NCBI RefSeq assembly: GCF_014644495.1
Contig: NZ_BMKU01000015.1
Location: forward strand, 1-64,000
DNA from: Pseudarthrobacter polychromogenes
GTDB lineage: Bacteria > Actinomycetota > Actinomycetes > Actinomycetales > Micrococcaceae
Direction of reading: 5' to 3'
DNA length: 64,000 nt
Position 1 is the stretch's first letter; each line of letters begins with the position of its first letter. The position numbers and the translations under genes are program-made. Below the pieces are notes generated by a model, which worked only from the letters and a program-made list of their open reading frames with translations, ran no database searches and had not been told where the DNA came from. Positions 54,374 through 63,110 of this stretch are shown in pieces.

Positions 54374-55468
54374 TCAGCGGCGCGCCCGGCTGCTGACGCG
54401 GGACAGGTCCGCGGCCCCGATGAGTCCGGCATTCGGCCCGAGGGCAGCCAGCTGGATGCCGGCGGCCGGCCGGAAACCCCGCCCCGTCAGGTTGCGGGCG
54501 AAGGCCTTTCGGGCAGGCTCCACCAGCAGGTCGCCTGCTGAACACAGGCCGCCGCCGATGACGAAAAGCCCCGGATCCAGGGCCGCTGCCAGATTGGCCA
54601 GCCCCAGCCCCAGCCACTCCCCTACTTCCTCAAGCAGCTCGCGGCACGCCGGGTCACCGGCAAGTGCCAGCTCCGTGACGATCGCACCCGTGATTGCTTC
54701 GGTCCGTCCGCCCACGGCCGCGAGCAGGTCCTGCGCCACCGGAGAGTTTGCGCGCGCCAGGATCCGTGCTTCGCGCCCCAACGCGTTTCCAGAGGCATAC
54801 TGTTCCCAGCAGCCGCGGTTTCCGCATTCGCACCGGTGACCGCCCGGCATGATGATCTGGTGGCCGAACTCGCCTGCCACGCCGAACCGTCCGCGTTCCA
54901 CCCTGCCGTCCATCACCATGGCACCGCCAATGCCGGTGCCCAGGGTGATGCAGACCAGGCGGTCTTCCCCCTGGCCGGCTCCAAAACGCCATTCCGCCCA
55001 GGCCGCGGCATCGGCGTCGTTGGTCAGGAGCACGGGCCTGCGGAGAAGCTGCTGCAGGTTTGCCCGGAGCGGTTCATTGCGCCAGGCCAGGTGGGGGCTG
55101 AAAAGCACCGTGCCGCCGTCGAGGTCCATCCACCCGGCGGCGCCGATGCCCACGGACCAGATCCGGTGCCCCCTGCCCAGTTCCTCCACCAACTCCACGA
55201 TGACCTGCTCCACGGCCCGGGGGTCGCTGCCGGGGGTCGCGCGGCGCGCTTCGCGGAGGATGCGTCCGTCGGCATCCACGACGCCGGCCGCCACCTTTGT
55301 CCCGCCGATGTCGATTCCAATGGCGAGGCCCTTGCGGCCGAGGCGAAGATGCTCACGGAAGCCTCCGCCGTCGTGCCGTGTCCCGGCCCGGCGCGAGGTG
55401 GGCCGCGCCCTCCAGGGGGCAGTTCTGCTCAAGGGCCCGGGCTGCTTGCCGGGGGGCGGTGCGTACAT
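54374..55468 (-). CDS. ROK family glucokinase
   Basis: ATP-dependent glucokinase of the ROK family. About 364 residues with a ~45-residue basic extension, phosphate loop GIDIGGTKVAAG (~51-62), catalytic ND in LTNDADAAAWAE, and the zinc motif CXCGX2GCXE as CECGNRGCWE near 212-221. No N-terminal helix-turn-helix, so an enzyme rather than a repressor. ATG 55468 is chosen; TAGAAT stands eight bases upstream on the minus strand, pointing to a leaderless mRNA. Confidence 0.9.
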   Translation of the reverse strand: MYAPPPGKQPGPLSRTAPWRARPTSRRAGTRHDGGGFREHLRLGRKGLAIGIDIGGTKVAAGVVDADGRILREARRATPGSDPRAVEQVIVELVEELGRGHRIWSVGIGAAGWMDLDGGTVLFSPHLAWRNEPLRANLQQLLRRPVLLTNDADAAAWAEWRFGAGQGEDRLVCITLGTGIGGAMVMDGRVERGRFGVAGEFGHQIIMPGGHRCECGNRGCWEQYASGNALGREARILARANSPVAQDLLAAVGGRTEAITGAIVTELALAGDPACRELLEEVGEWLGLGLANLAAALDPGLFVIGGGLCSAGDLLVEPARKAFARNLTGRGFRPAAGIQLAALGPNAGLIGAADLSRVSSRARR

Positions 55469-55548
55469 AGTTCCCCATTCTAGGTGGGCATATTCCACGG
55501 CCGTGCGCGGACAGGCGGAGCTGCTGCCGACATGTCCGCAGGGCAGCG

Positions 55549-55578
55549 TTGACGGCAAAGTTACCGGCCAGTAACTTT
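55549..55578 (+). promoter_or_regulatory. Acyl-CoA ligase promoter overlapped by a dyad operator
   Basis: -35 TTGACG (55549-55554), 17-base spacer, -10 TAACTT (55572-55577). The dyad AAAGTTAC-CGGCCA-GTAACTTT (55557-55564 and 55571-55578) covers spacer and -10. Eight-base perfect arms in this place are typical of a TetR-type repressor site; the regulator is not identified. Confidence 0.65.
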
Positions 55579-55658
55579 AGATACTGCATGGTCCCGCATG
55601 GGCGTACTAGTCTTTAGGCATACCCCTGCGCGGGACCTCGGATATCAAAGGAGCTATA

Positions 55659-57467
55659 GTGCGCGAATTCAGTGTTCCGCCTCTTGTTGTTGTCCCACCG
55701 GAGACCAACATCACCGACCTAGTGCTGCGGCAGGCAGCTAAGGCCAGCAACCCGGCACTCTTTTCGCGGCTTGATGCCTCCGGAGCCTGGCAGGACATTT
55801 CCGCCACTGATTTCCTGGCAGACGTCCGGGCGCTTGCAAAAGGACTGATGGCCAGCGGCGTGGGAGCGGGCGACCGCGTGGGCATCATGTCCCGCACCCG
55901 GTACGAATGGTCCCTGGTGGACTTTGCCATCTGGTTCGCCGGAGCCGTCTCCGTCCCCATCTACGAAACGTCCTCGCCTTCACAGGTTGCGTGGAACCTC
56001 GGTGACTCCGGCGCTGTGGCCGCCTTCGGCGAGGCAGCCCACCATGAGGACACCATCCGCCAGGCCGTGACGGCGGAAGCACTCACCGCACTCCAGCATG
56101 TCTGGCAGCTGGAAGGAAACGGTCTCGATGCCCTCCGCGAAGCCGGCCGCGGCGTCAGCGACGACGACCTTGAGGCCCGCAGGAAGACCGCCGGACTGCG
56201 CGACACCGCCACCATCATCTACACGTCCGGCACCACAGGCAGGCCCAAGGGCTGCGAACTCACGCATGGCAACTTCGTCGAGCTGTCGGACAACGCGCTG
56301 GCCATCATTGGCGAAATCGTCCATGAAAACGCGAAGACCATCATGTTCCTCCCCCTGGCACACGTCTTCGCCCGCTTCATCTCCGTCCTTGCGATGGCTG
56401 CCGGCACCACGGTGGCCCATACCCCGGACATCAAGAACCTCCTGGCAGACCTCCAGAGCTACGAGCCCACGTTCATCCTCGCGGTGCCGCGCGTCTTCGA
56501 GAAGGTCTACAACTCCGCCCTGACCAAGGCGGAGGACGGCGGAAAGGGAGCGATCTTCCACAAGGCGGCCGACACTGCAATCGCGTACTCCAAGGCTCGG
56601 CAGGACGGCCGTATCGGCCTGGGCCTGAAGCTCCGCCACGCCTTGTTCGACAAGCTCGTCTACGGGAAGCTGCGGGCGGCCATGGGCGGGCACGTGGCCC
56701 ACGCCGTCTCCGGCGGCGGTCCCCTCGGCGAACGCCTGGGCCACTTCTTCCAGGGCATCGGGCTGCAGGTGCTCGAGGGATACGGCCTGACCGAAACCAC
56801 CGCCCCCATTTCCGTGAACACGCCATCACTGATCAAGATCGGCTCCGTCGGGAAGCCCCTGCCCGGCAACTCGGTCAAGATCGCCGAGGACGGGGAAATC
56901 CTTGCCAAGGGCGTCTGCGTTATGCGGGGCTACTACCAGCGGCCGGACCTCACCGACGAAACGTTCGACGACGGGTGGCTGCGCACCGGAGACATCGGCC
57001 GCCTGGATGAGGACGGCTTTGTCTGGATCACAGGGCGCAAGAAGGAAATCATTGTCACCGCTGGCGGGAAGAACGTCATTCCCGCCCTGCTGGAAGACCA
57101 GATCCGGGCGGATGCGCTCGTCTCGCAGGTGCTGGTGGTGGGAGACAACCGGCCGTTCATCGGTGCGCTGGTCACCTTGGACCAGGAAGCCCTCCCCGGC
57201 TGGCTGCAGCGCCACAACCTCCCCGCGGACACCTCCCTTGCGGACGCCGCCAACAACCCCGTGGTCAAGGCCGCCGTCCAGGACCTGATCACGGCAGCCA
57301 ACACCTCCGTCTCGCAGGCCGAAGCGATCAAGTCGTTCCGCATCGTGCCCGCCGACTTCACCGAGGCATCCGGCCACCTGACACCTTCCATGAAGGTCAA
57401 GCGGGCCCAGGTGATGAAGGACTTCGAGACGGTGATCGAGGAGATGTACGCCGCACCGCGTTCCTGA
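55659..57467 (+). CDS. Long-chain fatty-acid-CoA ligase (FadD15 type)
   Basis: Activates fatty acids via an acyl-adenylate. The 602-residue AMP-forming synthetase carries the AMP signature YTSGTTGRPKG near 187-197, EGYGLTETTAP, WLRTGDIGRLDEDG and the hinge GRKKEIIVTAGGKNV; catalytic C-terminal Lys falls in SMKVKRAQV. The subgroup resembles FadD15/Rv2187, which lies in the equivalent place in Mycobacterium. GTG start with AAAGGAG upstream. The promoter carries a dyad operator, suggesting control by a lipid-responsive repressor. Confidence 0.94.
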   Translation: MREFSVPPLVVVPPETNITDLVLRQAAKASNPALFSRLDASGAWQDISATDFLADVRALAKGLMASGVGAGDRVGIMSRTRYEWSLVDFAIWFAGAVSVPIYETSSPSQVAWNLGDSGAVAAFGEAAHHEDTIRQAVTAEALTALQHVWQLEGNGLDALREAGRGVSDDDLEARRKTAGLRDTATIIYTSGTTGRPKGCELTHGNFVELSDNALAIIGEIVHENAKTIMFLPLAHVFARFISVLAMAAGTTVAHTPDIKNLLADLQSYEPTFILAVPRVFEKVYNSALTKAEDGGKGAIFHKAADTAIAYSKARQDGRIGLGLKLRHALFDKLVYGKLRAAMGGHVAHAVSGGGPLGERLGHFFQGIGLQVLEGYGLTETTAPISVNTPSLIKIGSVGKPLPGNSVKIAEDGEILAKGVCVMRGYYQRPDLTDETFDDGWLRTGDIGRLDEDGFVWITGRKKEIIVTAGGKNVIPALLEDQIRADALVSQVLVVGDNRPFIGALVTLDQEALPGWLQRHNLPADTSLADAANNPVVKAAVQDLITAANTSVSQAEAIKSFRIVPADFTEASGHLTPSMKVKRAQVMKDFETVIEEMYAAPRS

Positions 57468-57509
57468 TCGCCCGCGGACGAGGCGGTCCCCGATCCTCTG
57501 CGTGCTATT

Positions 57510-57563
57510 CCCCGCGCCCCGCTAAGGCCGCTTCGCGGCGAGCAGGGGCGCGGGGCCCCTTTT
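57510..57563 (+). terminator. Terminator after the acyl-CoA ligase
   Basis: CCCCGCGCCCC (57510-57520) pairs with GGGGCGCGGGG (57545-57555), stem continued inward past one bulge, followed by CCCCTTTT. Confidence 0.75.
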
Positions 57564-57629
57564 ACGCACGCTGCCGGACCGCGGTCCGCCACAGCGCCCG
57601 CCGTCCAGTCAGGCGGTGGCTTCGGCTTT

Positions 57630-57675
57630 TAAGACAAGTGAGGGCCCTCCTTAGGGAGGGCCCTCACTTGTCTTA
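57630..57675. terminator. Long perfect hairpin after pyc
   Basis: A 21-base perfect stem (57630-57650 with 57655-57675), loop TTAG. It lies just past the pyc stop on the minus strand and after the acyl-CoA ligase terminator on the plus; likely ends transcription from both sides. Confidence 0.75.
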
Positions 57676-57689
57676 GTTGCCTGCTCCGG

Positions 57690-60600
57690 CTACTGCTCGA
57701 CCACCAGCAGGAGGTCTCCGCCCTCCACCTGCTCGACGGCGGAGACGGCGAGGCGGGAAACCTTGCCGGCCACCGGCGTCGTGATTGACGCCTCCATTTT
57801 CATTGCCTCGATGGTGGCCACGGTGTCGCCTGCCTTGACCTCATCGCCCTGCTTGACCGTCAGGGTGACGGCCCCGGCGAAGGGTGCCGCAACGTGGCCG
57901 GGCTGGCCCGGGTCCGCCTTCTCGGCGGCCTTCACGTTGCTCACGACGGACCGGTCCCGCACCACGACGGGCCGGGACTGGCCGTTGAGGGTGCACATGA
58001 CGGTGCGCATGCCCTTCTCGTCCGGCTCCGACACCGCTTCCAGTGAGGCGATCAGGCGTACGCCCTTCTCCAGCTGGATTTCGTGCTCCGCGCCGCGCTG
58101 CAGGCCGTAAAGGTAGTCGCGCGTGTCCAGCACGGACAGGTTGCCGTAGGTCTCCACGCTCTTGAGGTAGTCCTTGGTGGGACCGTCGAAGAGCAGCCGG
58201 TTGAGCGTGTGCTGCCGGGTCTTCGAGTCCGACTTCAAGGCAGCACTGTCATCGGCGCTGAGTTCAACGTCCCGGACCTTCACGCTGCGGCCCTGCAGGG
58301 CCTTGGTGCGGAACGGCTCCGGCCATCCGCCCGGAGGATCGCCGAGCTCGCCGGACAGGAAACCGATGACCGAATCGGGAATGTCATAGTTCTGCGGGTT
58401 CTCGTTGAAGTCGGCCGGATCCGCGTTCAGGCCCACCAGGTGCAGGGCAAGGTCACCGACAACCTTCGACGAAGGCGTGACCTTGACCAGGCGGCCAAGG
58501 ATACGGTCGGCGGCGGTGTACATGTCCTCAATGGCCTCGAACCGTTCGCCCAGGCCCAGAGCCATGGCCTGCTGGCGGAGGTTGGACAGCTGACCACCCG
58601 GAATCTCGTGCTGGTACACGCGGCCGGTGGGGCCCGGCAGGCCGGATTCGAAGGGCGCGTAGACCCGGCGGACCGCTTCCCAGTACGGCTCGAGGGAGCT
58701 CACCGCGGCCAGGCTCAGGCCGGTGTCGCGGGGGGTGTGGGCCAGTGCCGCAACCAGTGCCGAGGCCGACGGCTGGCTGGTGGTTCCGGCCAGCGATGCC
58801 GAGGCGACGTCCACGGCATCTACACCGGCGTCCACGGCAGCGAGGAGGGTGGCCAGCTGGCCGCCCGCGGTGTCGTGGGTGTGCAGGTGGACCGGCAGGT
58901 CGAACCGTTCCCGGAGGGCCGCAACGAGCTTAGCGGCCGCGGCGGGACGGAGCAGGCCTGCCATGTCCTTGATCGCCAGGATGTGGGCTCCTGCATCCAC
59001 AATCTTCTGTGCCAGCTCCAGGTAGTAGTCCAGCGTGTAGAGCTTTTCTTCCGGGTCCAGCATGTCCGCCGTGTAGCACAGGGCCACTTCGGCGACGGCG
59101 GTGCCGGTTGCCCGGACTGCCCGGATGGCAGGAGCCATCTGGCTGACATCATTCAGGGCGTCGAAGATCCGGAAGATGTCGATGCCGGTTGCCGCGGCCT
59201 CGTTGACGAAGGCCTCGGTGACCTCCTCGGGGTAGGGCGTGTAGCCCACGGTGTTGCGGCCGCGGAGGAGCATCTGCAGGCACACGTTCGGGAGCGCCTG
59301 GCGAAGGGCGGCGAGCCGGTCCCAGGGATCTTCGCCCAGGAACCTGAGGGCCACGTCGTAGGTGGCGCCGCCCCAGGCCTCAACGGACAGCAGCTCCGGC
59401 AGCAGTGCCGTGACCGCGGGGCCGGCCGCCACCAGGTCGCGGGTGCGCACCCGGGTGGCCAGCAGCGACTGGTGTGCGTCACGGAAGGTGGTGTCCGTGA
59501 CGGCGACCGGGTTCTGTTCGCGCAGCGCCTTGGCAAAACCCTCGGGTCCCAGTTCAAGCAGCTTCTGGCGGGAGCCGGGTGCAGCCTGCTTGTCCTTGAC
59601 CGACGGCAGTTTGCTGGCCGGGTTGGAGTGGACAGTCAGTTCGCCGTTGGGCTTGTTGACGGTTACTTCGGCCAGCCAGGTGAGGAGCTTGGTGCCGCGG
59701 TCGGCGGAGACGCGGGCCTTGAGCAGCTGCGGGCGCTCGTCAATGAAGGAGGTGGCGACGTCGCCTGCGATGAAATCGGCGTCGTCAAGCACTGCCTGCA
59801 GGAACGAGATGTTCGTAGAGACGCCGCGGATGCGGAACTCCGCCAGCGCACGGCGGGCACGGGCGACGGCGGACGGGTAGTCCCTGCCCCGGCAGGTCAG
59901 CTTCACCAGCATGGAATCGAAGTGCGGGCTGATCTCGGCACCCGAGTACACCGTGCCGCCGTCGAGCCGTACTCCTGCACCGCCGGCGGAGCGGTAACCG
60001 GTGATCTTTCCGACGTCGGGACGGAAGCCGTTTGCGGGGTCCTCCGTGGTGATGCGGCTCTGCAGCGCCGCGCCCTTGAGGTGCACCGTCTCCTGCGAGA
60101 GGCCCAGGTCCGCCAGCGTCTCGCCGGAGGCGATGCGCATCTGTGCCTGGACCAGGTCGACGTCGGTCACTTCCTCCGTGACCGTGTGCTCCACCTGGAT
60201 GCGGGGGTTCATTTCGATGAAGACGTGCTGGCCGGCGCGCTCACCGACGGTGTCCACCAGGAACTCCACGGTGCCGGCGTTGACGTAGTTCAGTGCCTTG
60301 GCGAACTTGACGGCATCCCGGTAGAGCGCCTGGCGGATGCCTTCGTCCAGGTTGGGGGCCGGCGCGATTTCGATGACCTTCTGGTGGCGGCGCTGGATGG
60401 AGCAGTCGCGCTCGAAGAGGTGCATAACGTTCCCCTCGGCATCGGCCAGGATCTGCACCTCGATGTGGCGCGGGCGGAGGACGGCCTGCTCCAGGAACAT
60501 GGTGGGATCGCCGAACGCCGCATCGGCCTCGCGCATTGCGGACTGCAGGGCCTCCGGGAGGGCTTCCCGGGTATCCACCCTGCGCATGCCGCGGCCACCG

Positions 60601-61088
60601 CCGCCGGCGACGGCCTTGGCGAAGATGGGGAATCCGATGTCGTCGGCAGCCGCAATGAGTTCGTCCAGGTCCTTGGACGGCGCGCTGGACTTCAGGACCG
60701 GCACGCCGGCGTCGCGGGCAGCCTTCAGTGCTGCCACCTTGTTGCCCGCCAGTTCCAGGACCTCTGCGGGCGGCCCAACGAACGTGATGCCGGCAGCCTT
60801 GGCTGCCCTGGCGAGGTCCGGGTTCTCGGAAAGGAAGCCGTAGCCCGGGTAGATTGCGTCCGCTCCGGATTCCTTGGCTACCCGCACTACTTCGTCAACA
60901 TCCAGGTATGCCCGGACGGGGTGGCCCTCTTCGCCAATCAGGTAGGCCTCGTCCGCTTTTTGGCGGTGGATCGAGTTCCTGTCCTCATGGGGGAATACGG
61001 CAACGGTCTTGGCGCCCAGCTCGTAGCCGGCGCGGAAGGCCCTGATCGCGATTTCGCCGCGGTTGGCCACCAGAACTTTGGAAAACAT
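57690..61088 (-). CDS. pyc: Pyruvate carboxylase
   Basis: Anaplerotic biotin enzyme making oxaloacetate from pyruvate and bicarbonate. The 1132-residue single chain has the biotin carboxylase domain (~1-450; KVLVANRGEIAIRAFRA, AVAGGGGRGMR, EMNPRIQVEHTVTEE), the carboxyltransferase barrel (~530-800; TTFRDAHQSLLATR), the allosteric linker, and a biotin carrier domain with biotinyl Lys1097 in EAMKMEA. A CRP-like site lies 77 bases upstream. Complete; single-chain type. Confidence 0.98.
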   Translation of the reverse strand: MFSKVLVANRGEIAIRAFRAGYELGAKTVAVFPHEDRNSIHRQKADEAYLIGEEGHPVRAYLDVDEVVRVAKESGADAIYPGYGFLSENPDLARAAKAAGITFVGPPAEVLELAGNKVAALKAARDAGVPVLKSSAPSKDLDELIAAADDIGFPIFAKAVAGGGGRGMRRVDTREALPEALQSAMREADAAFGDPTMFLEQAVLRPRHIEVQILADAEGNVMHLFERDCSIQRRHQKVIEIAPAPNLDEGIRQALYRDAVKFAKALNYVNAGTVEFLVDTVGERAGQHVFIEMNPRIQVEHTVTEEVTDVDLVQAQMRIASGETLADLGLSQETVHLKGAALQSRITTEDPANGFRPDVGKITGYRSAGGAGVRLDGGTVYSGAEISPHFDSMLVKLTCRGRDYPSAVARARRALAEFRIRGVSTNISFLQAVLDDADFIAGDVATSFIDERPQLLKARVSADRGTKLLTWLAEVTVNKPNGELTVHSNPASKLPSVKDKQAAPGSRQKLLELGPEGFAKALREQNPVAVTDTTFRDAHQSLLATRVRTRDLVAAGPAVTALLPELLSVEAWGGATYDVALRFLGEDPWDRLAALRQALPNVCLQMLLRGRNTVGYTPYPEEVTEAFVNEAAATGIDIFRIFDALNDVSQMAPAIRAVRATGTAVAEVALCYTADMLDPEEKLYTLDYYLELAQKIVDAGAHILAIKDMAGLLRPAAAAKLVAALRERFDLPVHLHTHDTAGGQLATLLAAVDAGVDAVDVASASLAGTTSQPSASALVAALAHTPRDTGLSLAAVSSLEPYWEAVRRVYAPFESGLPGPTGRVYQHEIPGGQLSNLRQQAMALGLGERFEAIEDMYTAADRILGRLVKVTPSSKVVGDLALHLVGLNADPADFNENPQNYDIPDSVIGFLSGELGDPPGGWPEPFRTKALQGRSVKVRDVELSADDSAALKSDSKTRQHTLNRLLFDGPTKDYLKSVETYGNLSVLDTRDYLYGLQRGAEHEIQLEKGVRLIASLEAVSEPDEKGMRTVMCTLNGQSRPVVVRDRSVVSNVKAAEKADPGQPGHVAAPFAGAVTLTVKQGDEVKAGDTVATIEAMKMEASITTPVAGKVSRLAVSAVEQVEGGDLLLVVEQ

Positions 61089-61154
61089 ACTTCTCCTGCA
61101 TCATTGCGGGTGGATCGGTGAGTGGTCACAGTGTCTAGGACCTACAAGGACAAA

Positions 61155-61180
61155 CACAAATCTTTGTGGCCACCATCACA
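61155..61180. promoter_or_regulatory. Candidate CRP/GlxR-type site and overlapping dyad upstream of pyc
   Basis: TGTGG-CCACCA-TCACA (61165-61180) differs from TGTGA-N6-TCACA at one position. It overlaps CACAAA-TC-TTTGTG (61155-61168), a perfect 6-base dyad. The 300-base pyc/parA gap (61089-61388) holds these, a TAGGTT hexamer (61371-61376) near the parA start, and no ORF that I can support. Confidence 0.45.
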
Positions 61181-61388
61181 GATTTCCCCGTCATGTCCCG
61201 AACCCTTTTGCCGCCGCGGGCGGAAACCGCCCCGCAGCACAATCGGTGCCATGCCGACGCCCAATAAAGCAGGATTCGCCGACGCATCAACATATGATGA
61301 GTAGGGCGGCAGGACCGTCCGGCTTCGGCACTGCCGGAGCAAACATTACCCCCAACACGGCATCCGGCGTTAGGTTTTGGTCTCTCAA

Positions 61389-62207
61389 GTGCAAGTAGTC
61401 AGCATCAGCAGCCTCAAGGGTGGAGTCGGCAAGACTTCCGTCACCACAGGATTGGCGTCTGCGGCGCTGGCCGCAGGCATCAACACGCTGGTGGTGGACC
61501 TTGATCCCCATGCAGATGCCACTACTGCGTTGGGCGTACAGCCCGGCGACCAGCTGGATATCGGCCGCATGCTCAAGAGCCCCCGCCGTGCCAACCTGGC
61601 CGAAAACGTGGTCCGCAGCAGCTGGACGGCGCGCGCCCAGGCCAACGGCTCCGGCCCGGCAGTACTCGACGTCGCCGTCGGATCCGCCTACACGGGCATC
61701 TACGACCGTCCGGACCTGCGCCGCCGGGACCTCCGCAGGCTGTCCTCGGTGCTGGCCACCGGCGGCGATTACCAGCTTGTCCTGGTGGACTGCCCGCCGT
61801 CCCTCAACGGCCTGACCCGGATGGCGTGGACTGCCAGCGACAAGGTGGCGCTGGTAGCCGAGCCCGGCCTGTTCTCGGTGGCGGGTACCGAGCGGACCAT
61901 GCGGGCCATCCAGCTTTTCCGGCAGGAGTTCGCCCCCAACCTCTCCCCCGCAGGCATCGTGGCAAACCGGGTGCGGTCAGGGTCCTCCGAACACACCTAC
62001 CGGCTCGCTGAAATGGAATCCATGTTCGGCGACCTCCTCCTGAGCCCCCGGATCCCCGAGCAGGCCAACTGGCAGCAGATCCAGGGCGCCGCCCACCCCG
62101 TGCACCATTGGCCCGGCGACTCCGCAAAGTCTGCCGCGGCACTCTTCGATGACCTGCTGGCAAACGTGATGGCAGTGGGAAGCGGCCTGCGAAGCCGCGC
62201 CCGGTAG
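61389..62207 (+). CDS. ParA family ATPase (orphan)
   Basis: A 272-residue deviant Walker-A ATPase: KGGVGKTS at residues 10-17, VVDLDPHADATTAL (Walker A' region), and LVDCPPSLNGL (Walker B). No ParB, ScpA/B or parS partner is adjacent. GTG 61389 is chosen; TTG 61377 is also possible. Such ParA-like proteins can place plasmids, chromosomes, polar machines or division sites. Its neighbours are pyc and the FtsR-type regulators. Function unknown. Confidence 0.85.
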   Translation: MQVVSISSLKGGVGKTSVTTGLASAALAAGINTLVVDLDPHADATTALGVQPGDQLDIGRMLKSPRRANLAENVVRSSWTARAQANGSGPAVLDVAVGSAYTGIYDRPDLRRRDLRRLSSVLATGGDYQLVLVDCPPSLNGLTRMAWTASDKVALVAEPGLFSVAGTERTMRAIQLFRQEFAPNLSPAGIVANRVRSGSSEHTYRLAEMESMFGDLLLSPRIPEQANWQQIQGAAHPVHHWPGDSAKSAAALFDDLLANVMAVGSGLRSRAR

Positions 62208-62232
62208 GGCACCGAGCCGCCAAATCCGGTTA

Positions 62233-62280
62233 AACGGATAAGGGGCCGTCCTCCAACCGGAGGACGGCCCCTTATCTGTT
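62233..62280. terminator. Bidirectional terminator between parA-like gene and MerR gene
   Basis: A 17-base perfect stem (62238-62254 with 62259-62275), loop AACC, extended outward by further pairs (about 62233-62280) with one wobble. It separates two convergent genes. Confidence 0.85.
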
Positions 62281-62285
62281 AAGCC

Positions 62286-62897
62286 TCAGCTGATTTTGCG
62301 TGCTGCGCGGCGCTTGCTCAGTTCGTCGTCCGGAAAGGACTGCTCGGCGGCGTGCTCACTGGGAAGTGATGCCAGGCTGCCTTCCACTTCACGCCACACC
62401 CGGCCCACGGCGATCCCGAAGACGCCCTGCCCGCCCTGCACAAGATCGATGACTTCATCGGCGGAGGTGCACTCGTAGACGCTCGCGCCGTCGCTCATCA
62501 GCGTGATCTGGGCAAGGTCCTCGACGCCGCGTTCCCGCAGGTGCTCCACGGCGCTGCGGATCTGCTGCAGGGAAACCCCCGTGTCCAGGAGGCGCTTGAC
62601 CACTTTGAGGACAAGGATGTCGCGGAAGCCGTAGAGGCGCTGGGATCCTGACCCGGCAGCACCGCGGACCGCAGGCTCCACCAGGCCGGTGCGGGCCCAA
62701 TAGTCGAGCTGGCGGTAGGTGATCCCGGCAGCCTTGCAGGCCGTGGGGCCCCGGTAACCGGCGTCCTCGTCCAGTACAGGAAGGTCCTCGGTAAACAGGA
62801 GGCCCTGGGCACCGCTCGCGGGCACAGCAACACCAGCCGTGGGCTGCTTCAGCCCGCCTGCTTCGCCTTTGGGACTCACCTGGATCCTCCTTGTCAT
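62286..62897 (-). CDS. MerR family regulator (Rv1830/ResR-like)
   Basis: A 203-residue transcription factor with an N-terminal polar stretch (~1-45), a MerR winged helix (ITYRQLDYWARTGLVEPAVR near 58-77, then RLYGFRDILVLKVVKRLLDTGVSLQQIRSAV), and a short C-terminal domain without effector-binding Cys. Order FtsR (Rv1828) - DUF151 (Rv1829) - this gene equals mycobacterial Rv1830 (ResR/McdR), linked there to cell size and division. It has its own promoter at 63017-63045. Confidence 0.9.
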   Translation of the reverse strand: MTRRIQVSPKGEAGGLKQPTAGVAVPASGAQGLLFTEDLPVLDEDAGYRGPTACKAAGITYRQLDYWARTGLVEPAVRGAAGSGSQRLYGFRDILVLKVVKRLLDTGVSLQQIRSAVEHLRERGVEDLAQITLMSDGASVYECTSADEVIDLVQGGQGVFGIAVGRVWREVEGSLASLPSEHAAEQSFPDDELSKRRAARKIS

Positions 62898-63016
62898 GCG
62901 CTCCCGGGTAACTACTGCAGCAGCGGTGCATGAAGACCATGCATGTAATTTTCGCGGGGCGCACTTTCCAGTGTGACTTGCGAGGCTGCCGTAAGCAATG
63001 GGAACTTGATACTTCG

Positions 63017-63045
63017 ACGTTAGGCCCGGCGGCCTGCAAGGTCAA
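63017..63045 (-). promoter_or_regulatory. Promoter of the Rv1830-like MerR gene
   Basis: On the minus strand TTGACC (63045-63040), 17-base spacer, TAACGT (63022-63017); predicted start near 63010, leader about 110 bases. Confidence 0.55.
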
Positions 63046-63082
63046 AGACCCTGAGGGGTTTCACGAGGCGTGTCGAAAGATT

Positions 63083-63109
63083 CATCTTCAACTTTAACCT
63101 TAACGTGAC
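63083..63109. promoter_or_regulatory. Motif shared with the ftsZ upstream region
   Basis: This 27-base stretch matches 26481-26455 (minus strand) at 19 positions, including CTTCAACT and TTAA at identical spacing. It lies 38-64 bases upstream of the -35 of the MerR gene and right after the DUF151 stop. Candidate site for FtsR or the Rv1830-like protein. Confidence 0.5.
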
Positions 63110-63110
63110 T

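Noticed and set aside
58083-61121. 1012-residue open frame antisense to pyc
   Set aside because: Shadow of pyc; pyc is complete with all domains. Composition is the usual Gly/Arg/Val antisense type.
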